Part shown: positions 35,975 to 45,162 of the stretch, one piece after another
Layout: each line of letters starts with the position of its first letter
Numbering within the stretch: position 1 is the first letter of the stretch
Assembly: GCA_019637975.1 (NCBI GenBank)
Contig: JAHBUR010000020.1
Coordinates: 21,017 to 85,016, forward strand
Source: Bacteroidota bacterium
GTDB taxonomy: Bacteria > Bacteroidota > Ignavibacteria > UBA10030 > UBA6906
Direction of reading: 5' to 3'
Length of the DNA stretch: 64,000 bases
The notes under the pieces: model-generated
The model's database searches: none
Told to the model about the DNA's origin: nothing
Seen by the model: only the letters and a program-made list of their open reading frames with translations
Position numbers and translations under genes: made by a program

Positions 35975-37051
35975 ATGAAAAGAACCACACTGCTGCTGCT
36001 CGTTCTTGCTGTTGGTTTCAACTGCAAGAAAGAACCCCCCGTTGTGCCCCCCAACGGCGGACCGGATACGACCTCGCACCAGTTCTCGTTTGTTCTCGAC
36101 ACACTCGGCGACGGGAATTCGAGTGTGCTGAACGACGTGTTCATCATTTCGGAGAGCAACGTCTGGGCAGTCGGTGAAGTATATCTACGAGACTCGACGG
36201 GACAGATCGATCCGACGCGCTACAATCTAGCACAATGGGATGGTGCAGCATGGAGATTTCTCCGGGTTCTTTTTCCTGTTTGCAATAGCAGTGGACAAGA
36301 GATTGGGACATTTCCGTTTGCTGCGACCAGCATCTTCGCCTTTGCGGCGAATGATGTTTGGATCGCGTCGCTCGGCACAGTAGTTCGTTGGAATGGTCAG
36401 GTGTTTCAGAGAATATGTTTGCCACCGGGTTCGGCACAGGGAAGTTTCAAGAAAATATGGGGCCACGCCGGAAAGCTGTACTTGGTAGGAACGAACGGGA
36501 ACATCACGTACTTCTCTGGAACCAATTGGCAGCGCCTTGAAAGCGGCACGACGGTAGATATCCAGGACATTTACGGTGCGGTGGATGGGCGGACGGGGGA
36601 GACCGAGATTCTGGCGGTGGCGTCACTACAGAACTATGGGCGTGGGCTTGAAATCCTAACGTTCAATGGTTCCGCGGTCACTCGACTAGATACTACAGGT
36701 TTACGCCTTGCACAAAGCAGCCTCTGGTTCGCACCTGGTGGGAAGCATTATGTCGCCGGTGATGGTCTGTTCTGGAAGGAGGACCTTGGTACAGGTCGCT
36801 GGTCGCTTGATACGACGCAGCCAAATATCTTCAAGCGAAGGATTCGTGGCAATGCGGCCAATGATGTTTTTGTGGTGGGGGATTTTGGCCTTGTGTCGCA
36901 CTACAACGGCGCGACCTGGCGTCAGTATGGAGGCCGAGAGATTCCACATTTTTTTGGTTCGTTGGTATCGGTCGCAGTTTTCGGAGACCGGATGATAGCA
37001 GTCGGGGAGATTTCTAACAAGGCAATTGTCCTTCGAGGACAAAGACCCTAA
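35975..37051 (+). CDS. Probable lipoprotein with propeller-like repeats
   Basis: 358 residues. The N-terminus MKRTTLLLLVLAVGFNC ends in a likely lipobox cysteine at residue 17, followed by a Pro-rich linker. The remainder has repeated 'NDVWAVGE / NDVWIASLG / NDVFVVGDFG' units with Trp-rich strands, characteristic of a beta-propeller. Function unknown; probably surface or periplasmic. The upstream 260 bp (35712-35974) contain no convincing gene. TATATT at 35908 could be part of a promoter. Confidence 0.7.
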   Translation: MKRTTLLLLVLAVGFNCKKEPPVVPPNGGPDTTSHQFSFVLDTLGDGNSSVLNDVFIISESNVWAVGEVYLRDSTGQIDPTRYNLAQWDGAAWRFLRVLFPVCNSSGQEIGTFPFAATSIFAFAANDVWIASLGTVVRWNGQVFQRICLPPGSAQGSFKKIWGHAGKLYLVGTNGNITYFSGTNWQRLESGTTVDIQDIYGAVDGRTGETEILAVASLQNYGRGLEILTFNGSAVTRLDTTGLRLAQSSLWFAPGGKHYVAGDGLFWKEDLGTGRWSLDTTQPNIFKRRIRGNAANDVFVVGDFGLVSHYNGATWRQYGGREIPHFFGSLVSVAVFGDRMIAVGEISNKAIVLRGQRP

Positions 37052-37088
37052 CATGATGTGCATGTTCAATCATAAGCAAGGAGGAGTT

Positions 37089-37808
37089 ATGAAGTGTCTC
37101 ATTGCATTCTTAGTAACAGTATTGCTTGCATATAGCTCAAGCGCGCAAGTTCGAATCTCTGAAACCAGTGCGCCAAAAGCCGAGCCACATGTGGCTGTCA
37201 ATCCAACAAACCCAAACCACATAGTCGTTGTGGCCATAACAAAAATCAATTTTGCCCGCATAGGTGCTTACCGTACAACGAATGGAGGCGTCAATTGGAT
37301 CGGGAGCGACGATATTGTCCAGCAGGTGAATGTTGATGCGGGAGACCCCGTCGTTGCATTCGATGGGGCAGGGAATGTTTATGTGCTCTATCAGGTGCGA
37401 ACACAGGGGAAACTGTACCTTCTTGAGTCAATGGATGGTGGGGTAACATGGGAACCGGCGATGACGGTTTTTACCGGTGATCCTGACAGACCGTGGATGG
37501 CGATAGATGAATCGCCCAATGCTGCGGGATTCTATGATATCTTTGTTGCAGTGACGAGTTTTGAGGGCTCTCAAGTTTCGGACATTGTCCTCACTAGGTC
37601 CACCGACGGTGGGGCCAGTTTTTTCGCCGCCACCTTGTCGGCTGTTGGAAATAACCAGGGTAGTTATGTTGCGATCGGGCCAGACAATGATGTCTTTGTC
37701 GCTTGGGCAGAACTCAGTTCGGTGAACGCTGTAACTCAGATCAAGGTTCGGCGATCTACAGATCGAGGGGTCACATTCAGCGGGGCCCTGATTTTGTGTA
37801 CCTCTTGA
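37089..37808 (+). CDS. BNR-repeat exported protein, apparently truncated
   Basis: 239 residues with signal peptide (MKCLIAFLVTVLLAYSSSAQ) and sialidase-like BNR/Asp-box repeats (TTNGGVNWIGS, SMDGGVTWEPA, STDGGASFF, STDRGVTFSG). The repeats break off in the middle of a propeller (after about 4 blades) with an abrupt stop, and no T9SS sorting domain follows, unlike other exported proteins here. Immediately after the stop comes the promoter of the cobalamin riboswitch. The gene is probably a 3'-truncated remnant left by a rearrangement. GGAGG is seven bases upstream of the ATG. It is not expected to be an active sialidase. Confidence 0.65.
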   Translation: MKCLIAFLVTVLLAYSSSAQVRISETSAPKAEPHVAVNPTNPNHIVVVAITKINFARIGAYRTTNGGVNWIGSDDIVQQVNVDAGDPVVAFDGAGNVYVLYQVRTQGKLYLLESMDGGVTWEPAMTVFTGDPDRPWMAIDESPNAAGFYDIFVAVTSFEGSQVSDIVLTRSTDGGASFFAATLSAVGNNQGSYVAIGPDNDVFVAWAELSSVNAVTQIKVRRSTDRGVTFSGALILCTS

Positions 37809-37833
37809 CTTCCGCGCCTCAACGCGCTATATT
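37805..37833 (+). promoter_or_regulatory. Promoter of the cobalamin riboswitch / btuB operon
   Basis: TTGACT (37805-37810), 17-bp spacer, TATATT (37828-37833). The -35 element overlaps the stop of the truncated BNR gene. The expected transcript begins near 37840, about 25 bases before the riboswitch stem. Confidence 0.6.
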
Positions 37834-37864
37834 GTCTCCCACAAGTTCGCTCTTTCTCAAAACA

Positions 37865-38069
37865 GATTTTGGTGTCCCGACATAAAGGTCGGGATGAAAA
37901 GGGAATTCCGTACATCCGCTTCGGCGGACTTAAGCGGAAGCTGCCCCGCAACTGTAATCCCGATTCTGCCTCGCGCAGAATCAGTATTCTCTCATGAACG
38001 TCACTTTCCACAAAGCACGGTGGATGGGAAGACGGGAGAATCGGGAAAGCCAGGAAACCTGCCAAAATC
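37865..38069 (+). ncRNA. Cobalamin (adenosylcobalamin-type) riboswitch
   Basis: The closing stem GATTTTGG (37865-37872) pairs with CCAAAATC (38062-38069). Inside are the B12-box elements: AAAAGGGAA, GCTGCCCCGCAACTGTAAT and AAGCCAGGAAACCTGCC. It lies in front of a BtuB-like receptor gene. A terminator hairpin follows at 38132, consistent with off-switching at high cobalamin. Confidence 0.95.
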
Positions 38070-38131
38070 TTCAGTCCTACACAATCTTCGCGGGAAGATT
38101 CGGGAACGGCACAACATGAAAGTGTGTGTTC

Positions 38132-38165
38132 ACCCTGTCTTTCTCAGCGAAGGACAGGGTTTTTT
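38132..38165 (+). terminator. Riboswitch expression-platform terminator
   Basis: ACCCTGTCTTT / GAAGGACAGGGT forms an 11-bp stem (one G-U pair), followed by TTTTTT at 38160-38165, before the btuB start. The 3' arm contains the purine-rich AAGGACAGGG, the only ribosome-binding-like sequence before the GTG, so the hairpin may also hide the ribosome-binding site. Confidence 0.75.
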
Positions 38166-38168
38166 GTT

Positions 38169-40199
38169 GTGCCGAAATCACTATTCATAACTTTCCTTGT
38201 TTGCGCCCTTCTCGTTCCGGTCTCCCGAACGAACGCCTCTCCATTTGACTTGCCGGATGATTCAAAGGCATCTGCCGACTCAACTATCAAATCGTACACA
38301 TTCGGCGAAATCGTTGTTACTGCCACTCGTTCGCCGCTTAGCAGGGTGGACTCGCCGTCGCGGGTTCAGCTTATCGCAGCGGAGGAAATCCAATCTTCCC
38401 TCGAAAAAAATCTCGGCGAACTTCTCGTCGGCAAAGCGGGCTTACTCGTCAGGCAGTACGGATCCGGCGCAAGCTTGCAGACGGTTTCGTTCAGGGGAAT
38501 GAGTGCCGAACACAGCGTCGTCCTGCTCGACGGCATGCCCATCGGCAATGTGCAAACCGGCCTCACGGATCTCTCGGTTATTCCTCTCGACAATGTGGAG
38601 AGTATCGAGCTTGTCAGGGGAGGAAGTTCGGCGCAATACGGAAGCGATGCAATGGGCGGGGCGATCAACATTCTTACCACACCTGATGTGAGATCGGGCT
38701 TTGTGCGGTTCGACGTGGCAACACGCTCAGCAGGCTCGCAGCGTGCCGGCGTTTCGGGCCAGGTCCGTTTGTCTGACGAATGGGGGATTCGGGCAGGCAG
38801 CAGCGTTGAGTACGGCCGCGGCGATTATGATTTTGCGATCGTAGATGGTGGAAGAAGAGTCAATGCTACTAGAAGCGGCTCTGACTTCCGCTCGCGGCAG
38901 CTTTTTGTAGTGGGGGATTGGAGAACTGAAGCGGAAACCGAGGCATCGGTGATGTTGTCGTCGTATGATGCTGAGCGGGGGACTCCCGGCCCGGTTCTTA
39001 CCATTCAGAATCAGGGAACTGCCCGCCAAACGGACGAGCATATTCAGGCAAGCGGAGTGTTCCGAAGTCGATTAAGTGACCAACTCCGGTTCTCGGCAGG
39101 AGTCAACGTCCAGAATGCCTTCGAGCATTACATCGACCGGTACGGGATATTCAAAGCGGATAACCATTACCGGAACATTCTGACAACGGCTCAGGCCAAC
39201 CTGCATTACTCGCTGTTGCCGAATCTTGTATTGCATCCGGGTGTTGAGTTCGGCCATGCGACAGCGTCGGGTAATGCGTTGGCACAGGATCAGAAGCGGA
39301 CGCACAGCGCTGTGTACAGCGGGGTCGAATTCCATTCCAATATTTCTCCTTTCCGCCTTTCTCTTTATCCCTCAATCCGCTACGATAAATATTCGACCGT
39401 GGGGACTGCAGTAAGTCCGAAGATGGGAATGAATTTCCGGTACGCGGAGGAAAGCCATTCACAAGCCGGTTTTGGTGCAGCAATTCACGCGACAGCGGGC
39501 AGGAATTTCCGTGCCCCGACATTCAACGAGTTGTACTATGCAGGTTCGGGAGGAAGGGGGAATCTCGATTTGAATCCGGAGAAATCCATGAGCGTCGATG
39601 CCGGTCTGACCCTGCAGTTCGCATTGTTCGGACACCACGAAATTGACGTGACGTACTATTCAATCACTACCGAGGATCGCATCCAGTGGCTTCCGACTTC
39701 CGTCGCTACGATATGGTCGCCGGTGAATATTGGGAGGACGAAATCGTACGGGGTAGAAGTGGAGTATCGGTGGTCGCCGCTTCCCGGGTATCTTTGGTTG
39801 GAAGGCAACTACGCAACAATTGACGCGCAGAAGAAATTCAAATCTTCGCCCAACGATCCGGCATTCGACAAACAGTTGATCTACGTCCCGCTTGAAACAG
39901 GAAGTGCCGGGGTTCACGCCGCCATTCGCACTCAGCATGGTATTGTGCCGAGGGTGTTCTTGAGAGTTGAGGCAAACTACGTCGGCATCCGGTACATCTC
40001 TGAAGACAATACTCAGGGACTTCCATCCTATCTCACAATGAACGGAAGTTGCAGGCTGGAACTGAACCTCTTCGGGCTGACGGCGTTCGTGAAGTACGAA
40101 ATGCTGAACATGCTGAACGAGTCGTATGAGATTCTACCCCGATATCCGATGTCCCTGAGAAATCATTCTTTGACATTATCTATTCAGACAGACTTATAG
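38169..40199 (+). CDS. btuB: TonB-dependent outer-membrane receptor, BtuB-like
   Basis: 676 residues. After a signal peptide (LFITFLVCALLVPVSRTNA) come a TonB-box region (FGEIVVTATR), a plug domain (LGELLVGKAGLLVRQYGSG, VSFRGMSAEHSVVLLDGMPI, IELVRGGSSAQYGSDAMGGA) and a beta-barrel ending in an aromatic C-terminal region. The cobalamin riboswitch upstream makes vitamin B12 or a precursor the expected ligand. GTG 38169 was chosen because it lies just after the terminator; the longer ORF would start inside that hairpin. A BtuG-like lipoprotein follows after 12 bp. Confidence 0.9.
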   Translation: MPKSLFITFLVCALLVPVSRTNASPFDLPDDSKASADSTIKSYTFGEIVVTATRSPLSRVDSPSRVQLIAAEEIQSSLEKNLGELLVGKAGLLVRQYGSGASLQTVSFRGMSAEHSVVLLDGMPIGNVQTGLTDLSVIPLDNVESIELVRGGSSAQYGSDAMGGAINILTTPDVRSGFVRFDVATRSAGSQRAGVSGQVRLSDEWGIRAGSSVEYGRGDYDFAIVDGGRRVNATRSGSDFRSRQLFVVGDWRTEAETEASVMLSSYDAERGTPGPVLTIQNQGTARQTDEHIQASGVFRSRLSDQLRFSAGVNVQNAFEHYIDRYGIFKADNHYRNILTTAQANLHYSLLPNLVLHPGVEFGHATASGNALAQDQKRTHSAVYSGVEFHSNISPFRLSLYPSIRYDKYSTVGTAVSPKMGMNFRYAEESHSQAGFGAAIHATAGRNFRAPTFNELYYAGSGGRGNLDLNPEKSMSVDAGLTLQFALFGHHEIDVTYYSITTEDRIQWLPTSVATIWSPVNIGRTKSYGVEVEYRWSPLPGYLWLEGNYATIDAQKKFKSSPNDPAFDKQLIYVPLETGSAGVHAAIRTQHGIVPRVFLRVEANYVGIRYISEDNTQGLPSYLTMNGSCRLELNLFGLTAFVKYEMLNMLNESYEILPRYPMSLRNHSLTLSIQTDL

Positions 40200-40211
40200 G
40201 AGGCCGTTGCC

Positions 40212-41243
40212 GTGATCAAGAACTTCTGTTGTGCCGCACTTCTTGCAGTGACCCTTCTTCCGGGTTGCCGTAACAACAACGTCAACAATCCGGTCGTCCC
40301 TCCGCCGCCACAAAGCGACAGGGGGGTGTTCATCATCAACGAGGGGGCATGGCCGAATCCGGGATCGGTGAGTTTCTACAACATCTCGAAGGACTCTGTG
40401 TTTGCTTCCGTGATTGGTCCCTCGGCGGGCTGGATTACGCCGAACGACGGACGGGTGGTTGGTGGGAAATTGTATGTTGTCGTGAATGGCGGAGACAAGA
40501 TTTACATACGCAACGCGGAAACGTTTCAGGCGCTCGACTCGATTGCGTTGCCCTCCGGCAGCGGGCCGGGCTATCTCGCTGTTGTTGACAGCACCAGAGC
40601 TTACGTGGCAAACTACAACGGCACCGTCTCACTCGTCAATCTTGCGACCAGAACTGTAGTCCGGACTGGCAGCCCTATCGTGACTTTTCCCGGAGGTATT
40701 GCTGTTAATGGCGACCGGGTGTTTATTTCCGACTACGGCTTCTTTCCCGGTTTCAGCAACATCGTCAAAGTGTTGGACGGCAATTCCCTCGCCGTTGTGG
40801 ATTCAGTTAGGGTGGGATTGGCTGCAGGTTCGATGGTGAGTTCCGGAAACAGGGTGTATGTGGTTTGCGCGAACAGTTTTCCAGCCAAAGGGAAAGTGTT
40901 TGCTCTGAATGCATCCAACGCCTCGGTGGTTGATTCGATAACGGTTGGCGACGGGCCTTCCGATATTGCGGTCAGAAATCAGACGCTGTATGTTCTTCAT
41001 TATGATCACGTTATGAGACTTGGCACGAATCCGCTTTCGGTCGGTGATTCACTCTTCATCCGGATCTCGAATGCCATCTATTTCTACTCAATGCAGGCGG
41101 ATGATGTGACAGGGGATGTGTATGTTTCGCAGGTTGTCAGCGGTGGGGGAGCGGGAGAGGTTCTGGCATATACGTCGGCAGGTGTGTTGAAGCGTCCGCC
41201 GTTTAATGTCGGAATCTTCCCCGGCTCGATTGTTTTCAAGTAG
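40212..41243 (+). CDS. BtuG-like beta-propeller surface lipoprotein
   Basis: 343 residues. The signal peptide ends in a lipobox, LLPGC (Cys19), followed by an Asn/Pro linker and a YncE/DUF5074-type seven-bladed propeller (GVFIINEGAW, GGKLYVVVNGGDKIYI, RAYVANYNGTVSLVNL, DRVFISDYGF, RVYVVCANS). In Bacteroides, BtuG is such a propeller, sits on BtuB and captures cobalamin with very high affinity. The operon position directly after a B12-riboswitch-controlled receptor supports the same role (inference). GTG 40212 has AGGAGG upstream. Overall sequence identity to BtuG cannot be judged here. Confidence 0.78.
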   Translation: MIKNFCCAALLAVTLLPGCRNNNVNNPVVPPPPQSDRGVFIINEGAWPNPGSVSFYNISKDSVFASVIGPSAGWITPNDGRVVGGKLYVVVNGGDKIYIRNAETFQALDSIALPSGSGPGYLAVVDSTRAYVANYNGTVSLVNLATRTVVRTGSPIVTFPGGIAVNGDRVFISDYGFFPGFSNIVKVLDGNSLAVVDSVRVGLAAGSMVSSGNRVYVVCANSFPAKGKVFALNASNASVVDSITVGDGPSDIAVRNQTLYVLHYDHVMRLGTNPLSVGDSLFIRISNAIYFYSMQADDVTGDVYVSQVVSGGGAGEVLAYTSAGVLKRPPFNVGIFPGSIVFK

Positions 41244-41283
41244 TAGCCCGTTTTTCCCGCCGGTTAAGTTCCAAATAGTCACC

Positions 41284-41326
41284 AAAAAGTGACGATGCAG
41301 ATCACATGCTGTTATCGTCACTTTTT
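41284..41326. terminator. Bidirectional intrinsic terminator
   Basis: AAAAAGTGACGAT (41284-41296) pairs with ATCGTCACTTTTT (41314-41326): a 13-bp stem with a T-run, ending the btuB operon. Confidence 0.85.
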
Positions 41327-41351
41327 CTATTTTGAGCCTGATTTTTCGCAG

Positions 41352-41391
41352 TTGTATACCGATCTCTACTTTCCTATATTGAGCCACAATG
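41352..41391 (+). promoter_or_regulatory. carA promoter implying a near-leaderless transcript
   Basis: TTGTAT (41352-41357), 17-bp spacer, TATATT (41375-41380). The ATG of carA begins at 41389, only eight bases after the -10 element, so the message would start at or within a few bases of the start codon. No Shine-Dalgarno sequence is present. Confidence 0.55.
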
Positions 41392-42537
41392 AAAGCAAAA
41401 CTCGCACTCGAAAACGGCACAATTCTGTCCGGCGAAGCATTCGGAGCCGAAGGGGAAACCACAGGGGAAGTTGTTTTTAACACAAGCCTTTCCGGCTACC
41501 AGGAGATCTTCTCCGATCCTTCGTATTCAGGCCAGATTGTCACGATGACCTATCCACTCATCGGTAACTACGGCATCAATGCGGATGATGTGGAATCTCC
41601 TGTGCCCCAGGTTGCCGGCGTTATTGTGAAGGAATACTTCGACTATCACAGCAATTTCCGCGCGTCGGAAAGTCTCGGTTCGTGGCTGAAACGGCACAAT
41701 GTTGTGGCCGTTCAGGGACTTGATACCCGAATGATCACAAGAATGATACGAACGTTCGGCGCCATGCGCGGCATTCTCTCGACCGCGGACATGGATGATC
41801 AGCGGTTGATGATGAAGGTGAAGGGCGCGCCGGAAATGACGGGCCTCGATTTGACGAGGGTCGTTTCCTGCAAGGAACCGTACAAGTGGGATGAAATGGA
41901 TAAAACTCCCTTCATTCTCAAACCAATCACCAACGGCTCGACCAACGGGAAGCGCTTCAAGGTTGTTGCGTACGATTGCGGCATCAAGCAGAATATCATG
42001 CGCCGCTTGACGAGCTACGGCTGTGATGTGACAGTTGTTCCGGCTCTTCATCCTGCCGAAGAGGTTCTTGCCATGAATCCCGACGGCATTTTTGTGTCGA
42101 ACGGGCCGGGAGATCCTGCTGCCGTCAAGAAAGCAATTCAGAATCTCAAAACACTAATCGGCAAGAAACCGATTTTCGGTATTTGTCTCGGACATCAGTT
42201 GCTTGCGCTTGCGTTCAATGCAAAGACGTTCAAACTGAAGTTCGGACATCGTGGTGGAAACCATCCTGTCAAAAATCTTCTCACGCAAAGAATAGAAATC
42301 ACATCGCAGAATCACGGATTTGCCGTCGATCCAGCAACACTCGACCCGAACATACTTGACGTTACGCACGTGAACCTGAATGACGGAACCAACGAAGGGT
42401 TTCGTCACAAGAAGATTCCTGTGTTCTCGGTACAATATCACCCGGAAGCCTCGCCCGGTCCGCACGACAGCGACTACCTCTTTGCCGATTTCGTGGAGAT
42501 GATGAAGACGGGCGAGCCGGTGGCTGCTCGCTTGTAG
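41389..42537 (+). CDS. carA: Carbamoyl-phosphate synthase small subunit
   Basis: 382-residue CarA, the glutaminase subunit that feeds ammonia to CarB for carbamoyl phosphate (arginine and pyrimidine pathways). The N-terminal domain has [20 protein letters not shown]. The class I glutamine amidotransferase domain shows [26 protein letters not shown] (catalytic Cys about 265), SQNHGFAVD and [17 protein letters not shown] with the His/Glu of the triad. The length is normal. carB is not in the window. The promoter-to-start distance suggests leaderless translation. Confidence 0.96.
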   Translation: MKAKLALENGTILSGEAFGAEGETTGEVVFNTSLSGYQEIFSDPSYSGQIVTMTYPLIGNYGINADDVESPVPQVAGVIVKEYFDYHSNFRASESLGSWLKRHNVVAVQGLDTRMITRMIRTFGAMRGILSTADMDDQRLMMKVKGAPEMTGLDLTRVVSCKEPYKWDEMDKTPFILKPITNGSTNGKRFKVVAYDCGIKQNIMRRLTSYGCDVTVVPALHPAEEVLAMNPDGIFVSNGPGDPAAVKKAIQNLKTLIGKKPIFGICLGHQLLALAFNAKTFKLKFGHRGGNHPVKNLLTQRIEITSQNHGFAVDPATLDPNILDVTHVNLNDGTNEGFRHKKIPVFSVQYHPEASPGPHDSDYLFADFVEMMKTGEPVAARL

Positions 42538-42584
42538 CGCAATCCGGTTGGAATACTGCTTTCGGTACTACACACACATTCTGA

Positions 42585-43991
42585 ATGGTATCAATTGAAA
42601 TAGTTGGGGGGGATACTATCCCGACAGTTGTTCGCGGGTCCGGAACGGTCTCGCTGGACATTGTCACAGACTCCCGCGGTTTTGATGCGCTTGAAAACGA
42701 ATGGAACACGCTTCTCGAACGCTGTGAAGCATCCGTGTATCAAACGTTCGAATGGCAGCGGACGTGGTGGAACCATTTCGGGGAAGTGAATTCCGACGCG
42801 ACGCTTCACCTGATTGTTGTCCGTCGTGACGGCGAGGTAGGCGGCATCGCCCCATTCTTTGTCGAACGCGTACGCACACTGGGCATCGTGGGCCACCGGC
42901 GTTTGTCGTTCCTTGCTCAGGGGCCATCGGACTATCTCAATGTTCTTTTTCCCAGAGGGGAAGAAGCGGAATGTGCGGAACGAGTCGCTTCGTATCTTGC
43001 TGAAGCAAAGCATCTGTTCGATGTGATTCATCTTGAGGATTTGACGGACAGATCCGTCAGTCACGCCTGCCTGTATGAAGCACTCAAGCGCAGACACTTC
43101 AGGGGAGAACACTTCATCAACGAGTACTGCCCGCGTACCACATTGCTGGGAACGTGGGAAGAAACGCTTGCTTCGTTCAAGATTGATAATCGCAGGGAAA
43201 TCCGGCGGCGTGCCCGGAACATCCAGAAGAATTTCACCGTCGAATATGAAACTGTAACGGAGGAAGAAGATGCAGGCCGCAAGATGGATGAATTTATTGC
43301 CTTGCATCAGAGCAAATGGCAGAACGACGGGCACAGCGGCGTGTTTGCCGAATCGCAAACAGGGAAGTTTCATCGCGAGGTAGCCGGATTATTTGCACGC
43401 CGCGGCTGGCTGTTGCTGGCTTTTCTGCGGGCGAACGGAACTCTTGCCGCCTCCCTGTATTGCTTTCTGTTTCGGGATGATCTGGCAGTATATCTTACCG
43501 GCAACGCCAATCGCAGCGATGTGTTCAAGTTTTCCCCCGGGCGGGTGTTGACGGCGTTCTGCATGGAAGAAGCGGTGAAGCGCGGCAAGAAGGTGTGCGA
43601 CTTCATGCGCGGCACCGAGCAATACAAATACGAGTTGGACGCGAAAGATATTCCGAATTGGGCGATTCTCATGTACAATCCCCACTCGCTCCGTCCTGAA
43701 CTCCGTTACAAGCTCGACCTGCTTCTGCGTTCATTGCAACGGCGTTCCGCTCGGGAATGGTTGCTGTTCAAAGTCGTGTTGCGGGAACACGGCATCTTCT
43801 CTGCAGAGATCGTCCGGCACGTTAAAACGCGCTTCAGGCGGAACGTGGCCGACGGAATGCTGAAAGCCAAAGACCCGGCGCGTGCCACACATTTGCCGTC
43901 AGCCGACAAGCGTCAAACGAACGGGCAACAGAAGATATCAGATTCCGGTCCGGATTCATCCGGGCCACACTCACACAAAGGAATAGCATGA
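42585..43991 (+). CDS. CelD/BcsL-type GNAT acyltransferase-like protein
   Basis: 468 residues. Two tandem GNAT-like halves of the FemAB/CelD type are visible: FDALENEWNTLLERCEASVYQTFEWQ at about 30-55, the DNRREIRRRARNIQ segment at 200-215, and a second acetyltransferase core (WLLLAFLRANGTLAASLYCFL..NANRSDVFKFSPGRVLTAFCM..DFMRGTEQYKYELDA). Such proteins usually modify cell-envelope polysaccharide or sugar intermediates. The C-terminal 30 residues are low complexity. It overlaps the next gene, a DegT-type aminotransferase, by 4 bp, so the pair probably acts in one glycan pathway (inference). Confidence 0.8.
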   Translation: MVSIEIVGGDTIPTVVRGSGTVSLDIVTDSRGFDALENEWNTLLERCEASVYQTFEWQRTWWNHFGEVNSDATLHLIVVRRDGEVGGIAPFFVERVRTLGIVGHRRLSFLAQGPSDYLNVLFPRGEEAECAERVASYLAEAKHLFDVIHLEDLTDRSVSHACLYEALKRRHFRGEHFINEYCPRTTLLGTWEETLASFKIDNRREIRRRARNIQKNFTVEYETVTEEEDAGRKMDEFIALHQSKWQNDGHSGVFAESQTGKFHREVAGLFARRGWLLLAFLRANGTLAASLYCFLFRDDLAVYLTGNANRSDVFKFSPGRVLTAFCMEEAVKRGKKVCDFMRGTEQYKYELDAKDIPNWAILMYNPHSLRPELRYKLDLLLRSLQRRSAREWLLFKVVLREHGIFSAEIVRHVKTRFRRNVADGMLKAKDPARATHLPSADKRQTNGQQKISDSGPDSSGPHSHKGIA

Positions 43992-45043
43992 CGTTTCACG
44001 AATATCAGAGGTCATTAGGCGGCTCGTCGTACTTGTACGCCAACGCAAGCAATGCGATGAAGGATTTGCTCGACTACATCGCGCGGCGTTCGGAAAAACC
44101 AACGCCCAATATTGTTCTCCCCGCATATATTCCCGCCAAGCTGTACCGGACAGCCCTCGCAGCGGGATTCGAAGTCAAGTTCTATGAGGTATTCGGGAAA
44201 TGCACGTTCGATCTCAAGCAGGTCGAGGGCTTGATAGATGGCAACACGCTGGCAGTGTTCTACGTTCACTACTTCGGCTTTCCGAATCAGATCCGTGAAA
44301 TTTCCGAGTTGACAAAACGCAAAGGCGTGTATCTCATTGAAGATTGTGCCCTTTCTGTCGGGGCGGAGTATGCAGGGAAGCTGTTGGGCAACTACGGCGA
44401 CTTTGCGCTGTTCAGTATGAGAAAGATGTTCTTGTATTCTGAAGGAGGGTTCCTTCGTCTTGGCGAGCAGTTCAGCGACTTCCGGCCAAACCACGAGTGG
44501 CGTGTGAAGAGTTGTTTCTCAGTTCAGAAATACATGAAGCAGCGGGCGAAATATGTTTACGTCCGGCTTACTGGCGGGAAAGATCCCCTTCACGTCGTGA
44601 AACCTGATCCTACCGGCTACATGGATTGGAGTACGCCGAAACAGACACTCAACGTCAAGATGTTGTCGCCGTTTACGGAACAAAGACTGAAGCATGTGAA
44701 TCTCGAAAAAGTTGTTCAGAAACGAAGAGAGAATTACAACTACGTTCAGGAACGGTTTCCCGACTTGCCTCACTTGGAACTTGTGAACAAGACTCTGCCC
44801 GACGGTTGCACGCCATACAGTCTGCCCTTCCTCGTCCACAACGGCAAACGCAACGAACTCAGGGAGGCTCTCCTATACAGCGGCACAATGTGCGGAGCGG
44901 GATGGCCCGAAGCTCCGTTTGTTGACGGGCTGCCGAAAACGAAAGAGCTTGCAGGCAAGCTGCTCGAAATTCCCATCCATCAGGCGCTCACGCGGCAGCA
45001 AATGGATCACTCCCTGCGTACACTGGAGAAAATAGCCAAATAG
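43988..45043 (+). CDS. DegT/DnrJ/EryC1/StrS-type aminotransferase homologue
   Basis: 351 residues of the PLP-dependent sugar aminotransferase fold. Markers are NIVLPAYIPAKLYRTALAAG, AVFYVHYFGFPNQIREI, VYLIEDCALSVGAEYAGKLLG and GDFALFSMRKMFLYSEGGFL, where the Lys in RKM is in the position of the PLP lysine. The usual 'H-K..G.GG' motif is altered to 'RKMFLYSEGG', so activity should be checked. The pair with the upstream acyltransferase-like gene suggests modification of a nucleotide sugar or surface glycan. A strong terminator follows. Confidence 0.82.
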   Translation: MTFHEYQRSLGGSSYLYANASNAMKDLLDYIARRSEKPTPNIVLPAYIPAKLYRTALAAGFEVKFYEVFGKCTFDLKQVEGLIDGNTLAVFYVHYFGFPNQIREISELTKRKGVYLIEDCALSVGAEYAGKLLGNYGDFALFSMRKMFLYSEGGFLRLGEQFSDFRPNHEWRVKSCFSVQKYMKQRAKYVYVRLTGGKDPLHVVKPDPTGYMDWSTPKQTLNVKMLSPFTEQRLKHVNLEKVVQKRRENYNYVQERFPDLPHLELVNKTLPDGCTPYSLPFLVHNGKRNELREALLYSGTMCGAGWPEAPFVDGLPKTKELAGKLLEIPIHQALTRQQMDHSLRTLEKIAK

Positions 45044-45063
45044 CACGCTGAAGCAGTTTTTCG

Positions 45064-45097
45064 AAGCCCCGATTCTGATTGCAGGATCGGGGCTTTT
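45064..45097. terminator. Bidirectional intrinsic terminator
   Basis: AAGCCCCGAT (45064-45073) pairs with ATCGGGGCTT (45086-45095), a 10-bp stem followed by TT. It lies between convergent genes. Confidence 0.8.
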
Positions 45098-45162
45098 CAA
45101 TTCACTCTCTTCAAGTTCCCGTTTGGTTTGCCCGGAAACGAGGACGCAGGTTCGGGCAGCAG

